64,000 nt of DNA from Vandammella animalimorsus (GCF_002285265.1 NZ_NSJB01000011.1:23772-87771), one strand, 5' to 3'. Shown: positions 1 through 9,492, numbered from the stretch's first letter. Notes: a model not told the origin generated them from the letters alone. Numbers and translations are program-made.

Positions 1-2
1 CC

Positions 3-1061
3 TTGATTGCGCTGTCCGAGCTGGACGCGCAAAGCCGGCTCGCGGGCAGCCACTACCGGCTGCGCAGCGGCGTGCAGCACCAGGCCTTTGCGCTGCGCGG
101 GCGCGTGCAAACCCATGCCATGGCCCAAGGGGCCACGCTGCATCTGGTGGATGTCTGCGAGGACGCCCACGCGCAGCAGGTGCAGCTGCAGCTCAAGCCG
201 GGGCTGCGCGTGGCCTGGGTCGTGCAGGGCCAGGCCGATGTCAGCTACGGGCCGCAGCGTCTGCTGATGGGCGCTGCGCAGCGGCCGGGCCAGCCGGCCC
301 AGGCCCATGCCGTGGCGCTGCAGCGGCCCGAGCAGTTCACGCGCCGCGCCTCGCCGGCCGGGCGCGAGGCCACCGTCAGCCTGTGCCTGACGCCGCAATG
401 GCTCGAAGAGCTGGCCGCCGAGCAGCAGCGGCACTCGCCCGTGCTGCAGGCCGTGCATGAGTTCTCGCGCTGCCACCTGCGGCAGGCGCAATGGCGCGCG
501 CCGCCGCAGGTGGACCAGCTGCTGCGCGGCCTGCTGCAAGCGCCCCGCCTGAGCCCCGAGCTGCAGGCGCTGTACCTGCAAGGGGCCTTCCAGATGCTGT
601 GCAGCCACGTGCTGCAGGCCTTGTACGAGCTGGCCCAGCCCGGCAGCGCAAAGGCTGCGGCCACCACGGCAACTGCGGCCACTGCAGCGGCCCCGCTGGC
701 GCTGGCCCAGGCCAGCCAGGCGGCCCAGCCGCCGCGCATCAGCGCCGCGCGCCAGCGGCAGATGCAGCAGGTGCGCGAGCTGCTCGACAGCGGCGCGGCC
801 GACCACTGGAGCCTGCAGGCCATCGCCCAGCACCACCACATGAGCGTGGCCACGCTGCAGCGCCACTTCCAGCTCGTGCACGGCCAGGGCGTGTTCGAAT
901 ACCAGCGCCGGCGCCGCCTGCGCCTGGCCTGGCAGGCGCTGCAGCGCGCCGAGCTGGACGTGGCCCAGGCCGCGGCGCTGGCCGGCTACCGCCACGCGGG
1001 CAACTTCGCCACCGCCTTTCGGCGCGAGTTCGGCACCAGCCCTTCGCAGCTGCGGCGTTGA
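3..1061 (+). CDS. AraC-family transcriptional regulator
   Basis: DNA-binding regulator of the AraC/XylS family. The last ~105 residues form a typical AraC DNA-binding domain with two helix-turn-helix units (SLQAIAQHHHMSVATLQRHF, then VAQAAALAGYRHAGNFATAF) and the family C-terminus FRREFGTSPSQLRR. The ~240-residue N-terminal part would be the ligand or effector domain; I do not recognise its ligand. An alanine-rich linker (about residues 215-240) separates the two. The open frame begins at a TTG two bases inside the window, so the true start may lie upstream and the 352-residue length is a minimum. It converges on the EamA gene, 15 bp away. The target genes cannot be deduced. Confidence 0.9.
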   Translation: MIALSELDAQSRLAGSHYRLRSGVQHQAFALRGRVQTHAMAQGATLHLVDVCEDAHAQQVQLQLKPGLRVAWVVQGQADVSYGPQRLLMGAAQRPGQPAQAHAVALQRPEQFTRRASPAGREATVSLCLTPQWLEELAAEQQRHSPVLQAVHEFSRCHLRQAQWRAPPQVDQLLRGLLQAPRLSPELQALYLQGAFQMLCSHVLQALYELAQPGSAKAAATTATAATAAAPLALAQASQAAQPPRISAARQRQMQQVRELLDSGAADHWSLQAIAQHHHMSVATLQRHFQLVHGQGVFEYQRRRRLRLAWQALQRAELDVAQAAALAGYRHAGNFATAFRREFGTSPSQLRR

Positions 1062-1076
1062 GTGCGTTCAGCGCGT

Positions 1077-2060
1077 TCAGCGCGCTGGCGCGGCGCGCGT
1101 GACCAGCGCAATGCCGATGGCCACCGGCACGATGCCCAGCAAATCGAGCAGCGACAGCGGCTCGCCCAGCACCGCCCAGCCCATCAGCAGGCCCAGCGGC
1201 GGCGTGAGGAAAAACCAGGCGCTGGCCGCGCTGGCGCTGTGGCGGCCCAGCAGCGTGAACCACATCAAATAGCCCATCAGCGAGACCACGCCCAGCAGCC
1301 AGGCGAACGCGCCCAGCAGCGCGGGCGTCAGGCGCAGCTCGGCCGGGTTCTCCAGCGCCAGCGCCACCGGCGCCAGCAGCAAGCCGGCCAGCAGCATCTG
1401 CAGCCCGGCATTGGCCACCAGGCCGATGCGCAGCGGCAGGCGCTTGTACAGCACCGTGCCCAGCGACAGCGAGGCCAGCGCCAGCAGCACCAGCGCCAGC
1501 CCCTGGGCCGTATCGGCCCCGCCGTGCAGGCGGTGGCGCACGATGAAGGCCACGCCGCCCAGGCCCAGCGCCAGGCCCAGCAGCTTGCGGCGCGTCAGCG
1601 GCTCGCCCAGCAGCGCCGCCGCCAGCAAGGCCACGGCAATCGGGTTGGCGCTGATGATGATGGTTGCCAGCCCGGAGGAGAGCTGGCGCATGCCCGTCCA
1701 GCTCACGCCCAGGTACAGCGCATGGCCCAGCAGCGCCAGCGCCAGCAGCGCGGCCCAGTCGCGCAGGCCCGGGCGGCGCTGGCGGAACTCGCCGCGCCAA
1801 GCGGCCCAGGCCGTCAGCAGCAGGCCGGCGCAGACAAAGCGCAGGCTGAGAAACAGCAGCGGCGGGCTGTCGGGGAAGACGAACTTGGCGGCCGGAAAGG
1901 CGCTGGCCCAGACCAGCGTGAACGGCAGCGCCAACCAGAGCGTGCCGCGTCCGGCAGCGCCGGCCAGCGCCGGGCTGGGGGCGGCAGGGGCAGAGGCGGC
2001 AGTGGTGGCTGGGGCTGGGGCGGGGGCGGGGGCGGGGGCAGGGCGGTTGTCATGTGGCAT
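1077..2060 (-). CDS. EamA-family (DMT superfamily) transporter
   Basis: Inner-membrane permease of the drug/metabolite transporter superfamily, 327 residues, with about ten hydrophobic segments in two EamA repeats. The start was set at MPHDNRPAP because the upstream extension has no membrane or family character; the first ~45 residues are an Ala/Pro-rich cytoplasmic tail encoded by a GC-rich repeat near 2000-2046. The first helix contains WASAFPAAK, typical of EamA proteins. The gene is divergent from a LysR regulator with an 88 bp shared spacer, the usual layout of a LysR-controlled exporter. The substrate is unknown; amino acid or metabolite efflux is possible. Confidence 0.85.
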   Translation of the reverse strand: MPHDNRPAPAPAPAPAPATTAASAPAAPSPALAGAAGRGTLWLALPFTLVWASAFPAAKFVFPDSPPLLFLSLRFVCAGLLLTAWAAWRGEFRQRRPGLRDWAALLALALLGHALYLGVSWTGMRQLSSGLATIIISANPIAVALLAAALLGEPLTRRKLLGLALGLGGVAFIVRHRLHGGADTAQGLALVLLALASLSLGTVLYKRLPLRIGLVANAGLQMLLAGLLLAPVALALENPAELRLTPALLGAFAWLLGVVSLMGYLMWFTLLGRHSASAASAWFFLTPPLGLLMGWAVLGEPLSLLDLLGIVPVAIGIALVTRAAPAR

Positions 2061-2148
2061 GGCCGGCAGTCTAGAAAAGCCGGCATGAATCGAAAAACGA
2101 GAAATACGGATGCCATGCATCGGTTTTTTCAATGTATCGTCCGCGGCC
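2061..2148. promoter_or_regulatory. Divergent LysR/EamA control region
   Basis: This 88 bp spacer is clearly more AT-rich than its surroundings. It holds imperfect dyads: ATAC...GTAT arms around 2104-2137, and an A-rich block (ATCGAAAAAC) facing a T-rich block (CGGTTTTTTC). Such dyads are typical of LysR-type regulator binding sites between a regulator and its target. The exact operator is inferred. Confidence 0.45.
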
Positions 2149-3102
2149 ATGACGCAATTTGACATCCCCTTGCTGCGCACCTTCGTGCAGGTGGTCGACA
2201 GCGGCGGCTTTGCCCGCGCCGGCGGGCGCGTGTACCGCAGCCAGTCCACCGTCAGCCAGCAAATCAAGAAGCTGGAGGCCCAGGCCGGCCGCCCGTTGCT
2301 GCTGCGCAATGCGCGCGCCACCAGCCTGACGCCCGATGGCGAGCGCCTGCTGGGCTATGCGCGGCGCATGCTGGCGCTGCACGACGAGGTCTGCAACCTG
2401 TTTGCCGAAGACCTGCCCGAGCTGGTGCGCATCGGCCTGCCCGAGGACTACGCCGTGCAGCTGCTGCCCTATCTGCTGGCCGAAGTGGCCCAGCACCACC
2501 CGCAGGCGCGGCTGGAGGTGCGCTCGCAGCTGTCGGTGCAGCTGCAGGCCGCGCTGGCCGATGGCGAGCTGGACATTGCGCTGTACCGGCGCGTGGTCGG
2601 CAGCGACGCGCCCGGGCAGGACGACGCGCACGACACCTGGCCCGACGCGCTGCAATGGGTGGCCGCCAGCGGCACGGCGCTGGAGCACCAGAGCGTGCTG
2701 CCGCTGGTGCTGTTCCCGCACGGCTGCGTTTATCGCGCCCATGCGCTGGCCCAGCTGGAGCAGCAGGGCCGCCGCTGGCGCGTGGCCTACACCAGCCCCA
2801 ACATGGCCGGCGTGCTGGCGGCCGTGCAGGCCGGGCTGGGCGTCTCGCTGCAATCGCGCCAGGTGCTGGCCCATGCCAGCGGCCTGCGCGAGCTGGGGCC
2901 GGGCAGCGGCCTGCCGCCTGCGCCCAGCGGCCGCTTCGTGCTGCGCAGCGCCGCCGGCCCGGCCGGCCCGGCGCGCCAGGCCGTGCTGCAAAGGCTGCGC
3001 GCCCTGCTGGCGCAAAGCCATGTCGCCCAGGCGCAGCATTCATCCCCAATGGCCGGGGACAAAGCTGTGGATAAGGTGTCGGCGGCTTCGGGATTGCCCT
3101 AG
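2149..3102 (+). CDS. LysR-family transcriptional regulator
   Basis: 317-residue LysR-type regulator. The N-terminal winged helix-turn-helix is clear: FDIPLLRTFVQVVDSGGFARA followed by SQSTVSQQIKKLEAQAG. A periplasmic-binding-like effector domain follows. The start is the ATG of MTQFDIPLL because the HTH normally begins within the first ten residues; thirteen upstream codons are excluded. It probably controls the divergent EamA transporter. The last ~20 residues (from SSPMAGDKAVDK) are encoded by a 96 bp dispersed repeat that has a second copy at 9397-9492, so the native C-terminus may have been replaced or extended by the repeat. Confidence 0.9.
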   Translation: MTQFDIPLLRTFVQVVDSGGFARAGGRVYRSQSTVSQQIKKLEAQAGRPLLLRNARATSLTPDGERLLGYARRMLALHDEVCNLFAEDLPELVRIGLPEDYAVQLLPYLLAEVAQHHPQARLEVRSQLSVQLQAALADGELDIALYRRVVGSDAPGQDDAHDTWPDALQWVAASGTALEHQSVLPLVLFPHGCVYRAHALAQLEQQGRRWRVAYTSPNMAGVLAAVQAGLGVSLQSRQVLAHASGLRELGPGSGLPPAPSGRFVLRSAAGPAGPARQAVLQRLRALLAQSHVAQAQHSSPMAGDKAVDKVSAASGLP

Positions 3103-3135
3103 GGAGCGGGGTGGCTTGCCTGGATTTTGAGCAGC
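3040..3135 (+). repeat. 96 bp repeat R1 with DnaA-box-like site
   Basis: First copy of a 96 bp repeat; the other copy is at 9397-9492 in the same orientation and aligns without gaps at roughly five-sixths identity by eye. It begins with TCATCCCCAATGGCCGGGGA, which forms a small stem, and contains TGTGGATAA at about 3065-3073, the exact complement of the DnaA-box consensus TTATCCACA. The 5' two-thirds overlap the end of the LysR gene. The function is unknown. Confidence 0.7.
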
Positions 3136-3292
3136 CGGCTGGGGCGGCGCAGCTGCGCCCAAACAGCCGCAGCGAAATTGGATGCTTGGCAAGCAGGCCC
3201 CATTGAGCCCCGCTGAGTGCGGACCAGCCGGCCCTGGCCCAGCACCGTCACAGGCGCAGGCCGGCATCCCAGCGTGGGTATGGCCGGCCATG

Positions 3293-3331
3293 AAAAACCC
3301 CGCAGGGCCTTGCGTTGGGCCTTGCGGGGTT
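3293..3331 (-). terminator. Rho-independent terminator of yciO
   Basis: Inverted repeat AACCCCGCAGGGCC / GGCCTTGCGGGGTT with one G-T pair and an 8-base loop. On the minus strand the stem is followed by a TTTTT run. It lies about 60 bp beyond the yciO stop codon. Confidence 0.8.
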
Positions 3332-3388
3332 GGGCTTGCCAGTGGCCAGTGGCTGGCGTGCGGCAGCTGGGTTTTTTTGAGTTGGTCG

Positions 3389-4027
3389 TTACGCCAGGCC
3401 CAGCCGCGCCAGATCGCCCTGGCCCTGGCGCAGCACGGTGGCGCTGCCGCCGCCTTCCATGCTGGTCAGATCGAGCACGGTGGTGGGTTTGATGGCCACG
3501 GTGCCGGCGTCGATCACGGCGCCCAGGTCTTTTTGCAGGCGCTGGCGGATTTCTTCGGGGTCGCTCAAGGGGTCGGGCTCATCGGGCAGGATCAGCGTGC
3601 TGGCCAGCAGCGGCGCGCCCAGCATGTCCAGCAGGCCTTGCACGACGGGGGAGTCGGGCACGCGCAGGCCGATGGTCTTGCGCTGCGGGTGGCTGATGCG
3701 CCGGGGCACTTCCTTGCTGGCTTCGAGCACGAAGGTGTAGGGCCCGGGCGTGGCCTGCTTGAGCAGGCGGAACTGGCGGTTGTCCACGCGCGCGTAGCTG
3801 GCCAGCTCGGACAAATCCTTGCACAGCAGGGTCAGCAGGTGCTTGTCGTCCACGCCGCGGATGCGGCGCAGGCGCTCGACGGCAGCCTTGTCGTCCAGCG
3901 GGCAGACCAGGGCGTAGCTGGAATCGGTGGGGATGGCCAGCACCTGGCCTTGCTGCAGCAAGCTGGCGGCCTGCTTGAGCAGGCGCGGCTGCGGGTTCTC
4001 GGGGTGGACTTCGAAATACTGGGCCAT
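3389..4027 (-). CDS. yciO: YciO-type Sua5/YrdC family protein
   Basis: 212-residue single-domain protein of the Sua5/YrdC/YciO family, whose members make threonylcarbamoyl-AMP from threonine, bicarbonate and ATP for tRNA t6A modification. The sequence runs [20 protein letters not shown], then IPTDSSYAL (nucleotide-binding loop), [28 protein letters not shown] and KPTTVLDL, matching the YciO branch closely. Nineteen upstream codons were excluded because family members start at MxQ(Y/F)F. It is divergent from dcd with a 151 bp spacer. Whether YciO proteins make t6A in vivo is less settled than for Sua5 or YrdC. Confidence 0.9.
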   Translation of the reverse strand: MAQYFEVHPENPQPRLLKQAASLLQQGQVLAIPTDSSYALVCPLDDKAAVERLRRIRGVDDKHLLTLLCKDLSELASYARVDNRQFRLLKQATPGPYTFVLEASKEVPRRISHPQRKTIGLRVPDSPVVQGLLDMLGAPLLASTLILPDEPDPLSDPEEIRQRLQKDLGAVIDAGTVAIKPTTVLDLTSMEGGGSATVLRQGQGDLARLGLA

Positions 4028-4178
4028 GGCGTCGCAGGGGGATGAAAGGGCGCGCCCAGCGCAGGCGCGGGCGGCCATTGTCACCGCAAATGGCCCCTAC
4101 AATCGGCCGGCCCGGCCGCGCGGCAGCGCGCGGTGCGTGCCGGGCATCCCCGAAAAAGCGCAGCAGGACGAGCCCACC

Positions 4179-4744
<566 letters not shown>

Positions 4745-4745
<1 letters not shown>

Positions 4746-4796
4746 GAGCCTGCCCAAGGTCTCTGCCCGCTCGCGCCGAGACCTTGGGCAGGCTCT
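4745..4796. repeat. Short palindromic element, family P (52 bp)
   Basis: Perfect arms AGAGCCTGCCCAAGGTCTC and the matching reverse complement enclose a 14-base loop. The right half (GCCCGCTCGCGCCGAGAC onward) is nearly identical to the right arm of the 127 bp element at 51026-51152, so this appears to be a deletion derivative of it. It directly follows the dcd stop codon and may serve as its terminator, though it has no T-run. Confidence 0.75.
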
Positions 4797-4826
4797 GATG
4801 GGGCCAAATTGGCGACGGTCTTTCTG

Positions 4827-5092
4827 GAGCGGTTTCGATTCTCATGAAGACTTTCCTGCAGGCGCGGCCTTCTCTCGTTCTCGTCACACCCGCGAAGGCG
4901 GGTGTCCAGTTGCGACGCTGACAGGGGCGACGCTGACAGAGGCGGCGCTGCCGTTTGGCAATCCCCTCTCGTGCGCAAGGGTGGCGCTGGATGCCCGCCT
5001 TCGCGGGCATGACGAGAGCGACTTGCGAGACGGCGATGCCAGCCAGCGGCCAGGGCTTGGGTTTGTAGGCGTTCGCGCAGAACACGCTCTAA
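4827..5092 (+). mobile_element. MITE-like repeat, copy A
   Basis: One of five related elements in the window. It reads from the GGAGCGGTTTCGATT end to the AACACGCTCTA end. Inside are two palindromes, one around CCCGCGAAGGCGGG (about 4891-4904) and one around CCCGCCTTCGCGGG (about 4995-5008), themselves in inverted orientation. The left end is decayed (TGGAGC instead of TAGAGC); the right end keeps GCTC-TA. No coding capacity. It fills most of the 363 bp gap between dcd and the next gene. Confidence 0.85.
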
Positions 5093-5108
5093 CGTCGGCC
5101 CGTTTTCT

Positions 5109-6248
5109 TCACCCGGCGCTTGCGCGCTGCCGTGGTGGTTTGCGCCGCCTGGGCCAGGGCAGGGCCAGCAGGCCCAGGGCGATGCAGGTGGCCAGCGCCC
5201 AGGCGGGCAGATCGGCCAGCCAGCGCAGCAGCAGGCGCAGGGCATCGCCCTTGTAGGCCACTTTGGCGGCGCGGGCGTGGTATTTGGCAAAGCGCGCCGC
5301 GCCGCTGCGCTCGAGCACTTGCAGGCCGCGCTGGCCATAGGTGGCGGCCAGGCGCAGGGCGCTGGCGCCGTGCCGCTCGGTCAGCCGCATGTGCTGGGCC
5401 AGCACGCTGGCCTGGCCCTGGCTGAGTTGCAGCAGCGCGGCGGTGTGCGGGCCCTGGGCCTTGGCAAAGCGGGCGCTGCGCGCCAGGGCGGCGGCGTCCT
5501 CGCTGCGTGCCAGCAGCCGGGGCCCGCCGGGGATGCCGGCCAGGGTGTGCACGTCTTGCAGGATGGCCTGCATGGGCTGCAGGCTGTGCAGCGAGCGTTG
5601 CTGCTTGAACTGGCGCGCGCTGGCGATGGCGCTCTGGCCCAGCCAGTCGGGCAGGCGGCCCAGGCGGCGCAGGGCCTTGAGCGTGGCGATGCTGGCCTTG
5701 GCCGAGGTGGCCCCTGCCGTGATGGGGGCCGTGGCCCCGGCGGTGGCGCCGCTGGCCAGGGCGCTGCCCACTTGCGCGGCGCTGGCGGCCACGCCCAGGG
5801 TGGACAGGGCAATGAGCACCGGGTCGGTGGCTTCGTCATGGGCCATGCGCCAGCCCTGGATGCCCAGATCGCGCAGATCACCCACGACGAGAAAGTCGCT
5901 GGCGATGCCGGCGATCTGGCCGATGTCCTCATCGCTGTGGCCTTGCAAGAGGCCTTCGCCGAGCTTGCCCAGCTGGTACAGCCAGGAGCTGCGCTGCTGG
6001 GCGATGTGCTGCTGCAGCTGCTGGGCCTGCGGTTGGGCGCGCACGTAGTCGTAGGCCATGAAGAAGTCCAGGTACTGCGCAGCGTCGGCCCAGCGCTGCT
6101 CGGCCATGAGCTGCTGCACCTGCGGCAGCGGGTCGATGCGGGCCGTGGCCAGCAGGGCCAACTGGCCGCGCTGCCACCAGGCCAGGGCGGCCGCCAGGGC
6201 CAGGGCAAGGCACAGCAGGCGCAGCAGCAACAAGGGCAGGCGCAGCAT
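5109..6248 (-). CDS. Hypothetical membrane-anchored protein
   Basis: 379-residue protein I do not recognise. It starts with a hydrophobic Leu/Ala-rich segment (LRLPLLLLRLLCLALALAAALAWW, residues 2-25), an N-terminal signal-anchor, and ends with a second hydrophobic segment (ALATCIALGLLALPW) before an Arg/Lys-rich tail. The middle is rich in Ala and Gln and includes a short hydrophobic, Gly/Ala/Thr-rich stretch. The start chosen is the ATG directly before the hydrophobic segment. It lies 17 bp downstream of the GDYXXLXY gene and is probably co-transcribed with it. Confidence 0.7.
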   Translation of the reverse strand: MLRLPLLLLRLLCLALALAAALAWWQRGQLALLATARIDPLPQVQQLMAEQRWADAAQYLDFFMAYDYVRAQPQAQQLQQHIAQQRSSWLYQLGKLGEGLLQGHSDEDIGQIAGIASDFLVVGDLRDLGIQGWRMAHDEATDPVLIALSTLGVAASAAQVGSALASGATAGATAPITAGATSAKASIATLKALRRLGRLPDWLGQSAIASARQFKQQRSLHSLQPMQAILQDVHTLAGIPGGPRLLARSEDAAALARSARFAKAQGPHTAALLQLSQGQASVLAQHMRLTERHGASALRLAATYGQRGLQVLERSGAARFAKYHARAAKVAYKGDALRLLLRWLADLPAWALATCIALGLLALPWPRRRKPPRQRASAG

Positions 6249-6265
6249 GGGGGGCGGGCCTGCGG

Positions 6266-6886
6266 TTACAAGCGGTTCTCGCCCAGCAGGCGCAATTGCG
6301 CATCGCGCAGGCCCACCAGCAGGGCGCGGCCCTGGGCATCGACGCGCATCTCGCCCCAGCGGGCGAAATCGTAGTGCTTGGCCGTGCCTTCCTGGAAGAA
6401 GAAGGCGTTGGGGCCCAGGCGCGGGATGTGGCTCATCTGGCCAGGGCGCAGGCGCAGCGCGATGGTGCCCGCAGGCGGCGTGGGCTGCATGCCCAGGCTG
6501 TGCACGGCGGTGGCGCGCTGCTGCCCGTCCAGGCTCAGGTAGGCATAGCGCGGCGGCGCGGGCCAATCAGGCTGGATGCTTTGCTCCACTTGGGGGGTGT
6601 CGATCTCCCTTTCCAATTGGTAGCTCAGCGCCATGTAGTCGCCCTGCATCAGCGAGCGCGGGTCCACCGGGGCCAGCTCCAGGTAGACGGTGCGGCCCTG
6701 GCGCAGCAGGGTCTCGAAGCCCAGCACGCTCCAGGCGGCCAGGCCCAGCACCAGCGCAATGCTCAGGGCCAGCGCAGCGCGCAGCGTGCGCGCGTGCGCC
6801 TGTGCCTGCGGCGGCCGGGCAGGCGCTGCGGCCTGGGTGGCGGACATGGCGGCGGGCGTGGCGGCGTCGGTCAATGAATTGGACAT
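6266..6886 (-). CDS. GDYXXLXY domain-containing membrane protein
   Basis: 206-residue protein with one transmembrane helix (about residues 37-55) and an extracytoplasmic domain carrying the family motif GDYMALSY. This uncharacterised family usually sits beside DUF2157/DUF4401 membrane proteins, as here: the upstream gene ends 12 bp before this start. A later block, HYDFARWGEMRVD, resembles the conserved C-terminal part of the family. The biochemical role is unknown. Confidence 0.85.
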   Translation of the reverse strand: MSNSLTDAATPAAMSATQAAAPARPPQAQAHARTLRAALALSIALVLGLAAWSVLGFETLLRQGRTVYLELAPVDPRSLMQGDYMALSYQLEREIDTPQVEQSIQPDWPAPPRYAYLSLDGQQRATAVHSLGMQPTPPAGTIALRLRPGQMSHIPRLGPNAFFFQEGTAKHYDFARWGEMRVDAQGRALLVGLRDAQLRLLGENRL

Positions 6887-6898
6887 GGCAGGGCTCCT

Positions 6899-8956
6899 TC
6901 AAGGCTGGTGGTGGCCGGGGGCCGGGGCGATGGCCGGCGTGCGGCCTGGCAGCAGGCGCTGGCGGTGGTAGGCGGCCATGGCCAGCAGCAGGGCCAGGCC
7001 GGCGCCCATCAGCGTGAGCGATTTGTGCAGCAGGCTGACCTGCATCTCGTAATAGGCCAGGCCCAGTGCCACGGCGGCGCACAGCAGCGCCAGCAGCGGC
7101 CAGACCGGCTGGCGGCGCTGGAACAGCACGGCCGCCAGTGCCAGGCACAGCAGCAGGTTGGGGATGGTCCAGGCCAGCGCGGCCAGCCCCAGCGCCGCCA
7201 GCCACCACCATTGCGCGCGCTGCAGCAGGGGCTGGCCTTGGCCCGGCTGGGCGGTGGCCAGCCAGGCCAATGTCAGCAGCCAGGCCAGCGCCGTCAGCCA
7301 GGGCATGGCCGCTGCCAGGCCATGCGGGGACGAGGAGAAGTAGTCCAATGCGCTGGTGCCCAGGGTGGCCGTGCCCAGCGCCATGAGTGTCATGGCCTGC
7401 AGCCCGGCGCGGGCCCAGCCGGCCAGGGCGGCGGGTGTGCCCGGTTGGGGCGATGGGCTGGCGGGCGCGGCCAGGCCACGCGGCCCGGCGGCGAAGATCC
7501 AGCCGGCCAGGGCCGCGCAGAACAGCACGGTGGTGAAGATGCTGGGCGGCAGCTTGTGCAGCAGCGTGCCGGCCAGGCAGGCGCCCAGCGCGCTGGCCAG
7601 GCACAGCACGCGGTGTTGCGGCAGGCTGGGCGGCAGGCTGGCCAACAGCGCCAGGATGGCGATGGGCAGCCAGTCCTGCGTGTCCGCCCAGGGCCGCAGC
7701 GCGGAGTTGGACAAGAGCAGCGCCAGGCTCAGCCACAGCTGGGCCAGCACCGACAGGGCAAAGCCCAGTTGCTGCATGAACAGCGACTCGTGCGCCCTGG
7801 CGCGCATCAGCCACAGGCCCAGGGCAAAGGGCAGCAGGGCCAGCAGCGCGGTGGGCAGCTCGAGGATTTCGTCAGACAGCAGGCCCAGGCCGCCTGCGGC
7901 CAGCAGCAGGCCGCACAGCCAGGCGCTGAAGCTCAGCGCGACCTTGAGCCACCAGGGCGCGGCGTGGGCCTGGGGCGCTGCCGGGCTGGCAGCGTGCGCC
8001 GGTTGGGGTTGCTGGGGCTGGCGCGCCGGCCGCGCAGCGCGCCAGACGCGCAGCACATGGCGCGCGGCCAGGCTGGAGGCGGCCAGCAGCGCCAGTGCCA
8101 CCAGCAGCATCTGCATGTCGATAGGCATGAAGCGCACTGCAAAGAACCAATAGTCGGCCACCACCAGCATGGCGATGTAAACCATGGCCAGCGCCGCGGC
8201 ATCGGGGCGCAGCAGGGCATACCAGGACCAGGCCAGGCCGGCGCTGAGCAGGAACAGCAGCACGTGCTGCTGCTGCAGGGGCACGATCAGGCCGATGGCC
8301 GTCAGCGGGGCCAGCGTGGCCGCGGCCAATGCCAGCTCGAACCAGCGGCGGCGCTGCGCGGTGAACCAGCGCGGGCGCAGGCTGACGAGCAGCAGCGCCA
8401 GGCCATTGAGCAGCGCCAGGGCGTAGATGTGGGCGTGTTGGCTGCTCCAGTGATTGAGCAGCAGCCGCAGCGGCCCGGCCGTGGGCTCGATCTCCAGCCA
8501 GCGCAGCAGCGCCAGGTCCAGCACCGCCAGCCACAGCAGCCAGCAGGCGCCCGAGCGCGCCAGCAGCACCACAGGCAGCATCAGCGCGGCCCAGCTGGCA
8601 AACAGCTGCCACATGTCGGCGCCGGTCTGGTACTTCTGCCCGATCAGGGCCAGCAGCGCGCCGATGGCAATGCACACCAGCAGGCAGCCCGTGCGCCAGG
8701 CCAGGCTGCCCGGGCGCGTGGCCAGCGTGCCGCCGCCGGCTGCCAGCAGGGCCGATGCGGCCAGCGCAAACTGGCCGAAGCGGCCCAGCGCCTGCCAGTT
8801 GAAGGCAAAAAAGAACACCAGGCCCGTGCCCAGCAGCAGCGCGCCGCTGAGCAGGCACAGCCGGGTGAGAAACACCCGCCAGCTGCGCGCGCTGGGCGGG
8901 CGCGCGGCGTGCGGATCGAGGGGCGCGGGTGAGAAGAGCGAGGCAGTGGTCGTCAT
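6899..8956 (-). CDS. DUF2157/DUF4401 multi-spanning membrane protein
   Basis: 685-residue polytopic membrane protein with about 18-20 predicted hydrophobic segments. The N-terminal half resembles DUF2157 (LLGTGLVFFFAFNW, LALIGQKYQTGADMWQLFASWAALMLP) and the C-terminal half resembles DUF4401. The start at MTTTASLF was preferred over an upstream start 21 codons earlier because the extension is basic and unlike the family. It heads an apparent three-gene unit with the GDYXXLXY protein and the 379-residue membrane protein. Function unknown. Confidence 0.85.
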   Translation of the reverse strand: MTTTASLFSPAPLDPHAARPPSARSWRVFLTRLCLLSGALLLGTGLVFFFAFNWQALGRFGQFALAASALLAAGGGTLATRPGSLAWRTGCLLVCIAIGALLALIGQKYQTGADMWQLFASWAALMLPVVLLARSGACWLLWLAVLDLALLRWLEIEPTAGPLRLLLNHWSSQHAHIYALALLNGLALLLVSLRPRWFTAQRRRWFELALAAATLAPLTAIGLIVPLQQQHVLLFLLSAGLAWSWYALLRPDAAALAMVYIAMLVVADYWFFAVRFMPIDMQMLLVALALLAASSLAARHVLRVWRAARPARQPQQPQPAHAASPAAPQAHAAPWWLKVALSFSAWLCGLLLAAGGLGLLSDEILELPTALLALLPFALGLWLMRARAHESLFMQQLGFALSVLAQLWLSLALLLSNSALRPWADTQDWLPIAILALLASLPPSLPQHRVLCLASALGACLAGTLLHKLPPSIFTTVLFCAALAGWIFAAGPRGLAAPASPSPQPGTPAALAGWARAGLQAMTLMALGTATLGTSALDYFSSSPHGLAAAMPWLTALAWLLTLAWLATAQPGQGQPLLQRAQWWWLAALGLAALAWTIPNLLLCLALAAVLFQRRQPVWPLLALLCAAVALGLAYYEMQVSLLHKSLTLMGAGLALLLAMAAYHRQRLLPGRTPAIAPAPGHHQP

Positions 8957-9132
8957 GCGCAGCACCGGGGTTGATGGGCGATGGGATCGCCGGGCAAAGC
9001 CGCCGTGCATGCACAGCAAACGGCGGCGGGCTCAGGCATCCATGATCGCGCAGCATACCGGCTGCGTGGCACTGCCAGGGCCGCGGTAGCGCGATGGGAT
9101 ACTGCGCGGCCTGCGATCTGCGCTGCTGGCAG

Positions 9133-9341
9133 CTAGAGCGTGTTCTGCTCGAACGCCTACAAATCCAAGACCTGGCCGCTGACTGGCATCGCCATCTCGC
9201 AGATGGCTCTCGTCATGCCCGCGAAGGCGGGCATCCAGCGCCACCCTGTCAGCGTCGCAACTGGACACCCGCCTGCGCGGGTGTGACGAGAACCAGCGGC
9301 GCTTGCAGGAAATGTCTTCATCAGAATCGAAACCGCTCTAG
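9133..9341 (-). mobile_element. MITE-like repeat, copy B (best ends)
   Basis: 209 bp copy in reverse orientation. It has the best preserved termini: CTAGAGCG at the left and CGCTCTAG at the right, so each end abuts a TA dinucleotide inside CTAG, as expected of an IS630/Tc1-type insertion with TA duplication. It keeps both inner palindromes but lacks about 50 bp found between them in the other copies. Together with repeat R2 it fills the 595 bp gap between the DUF2157 gene and argF. Confidence 0.88.
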
Positions 9342-9396
9342 CGAAGTGTCGGGTGAATGCGCAGGCGCTGCGATGGGCGCAGAAGCTGCCTTGAAG

Positions 9397-9492
9397 TCAT
9401 CCCCATTGGCCGGGGATAAGGCTGTGGACAAGGTGTCGGCGGTCTTGGGATCGCCCTATGGGCAGGGCTGGGCTGCCTGGATTTTGTGCAGC
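9397..9492 (+). repeat. 96 bp repeat R2 with DnaA-box-like site
   Basis: Second copy of the repeat at 3040-3135, in the same orientation and of the same length. It contains TGTGGACAA, one mismatch from a DnaA box complement, and the small stem ATCCCC/GGGGAT. It lies 60 bp beyond the stop codon of argF on the opposite strand. I see no gene in it. Confidence 0.7.

Noticed and set aside
1999..2046. G-rich stretch as a G-quadruplex regulatory element
   Set aside because: It codes the Pro/Ala-rich N-terminal tail of the EamA protein and is explained by codon bias.
3065..3073. Origin of replication based on the DnaA box
   Set aside because: One isolated box, no AT-rich unwinding region, and no dnaA, dnaN or gyrB nearby.
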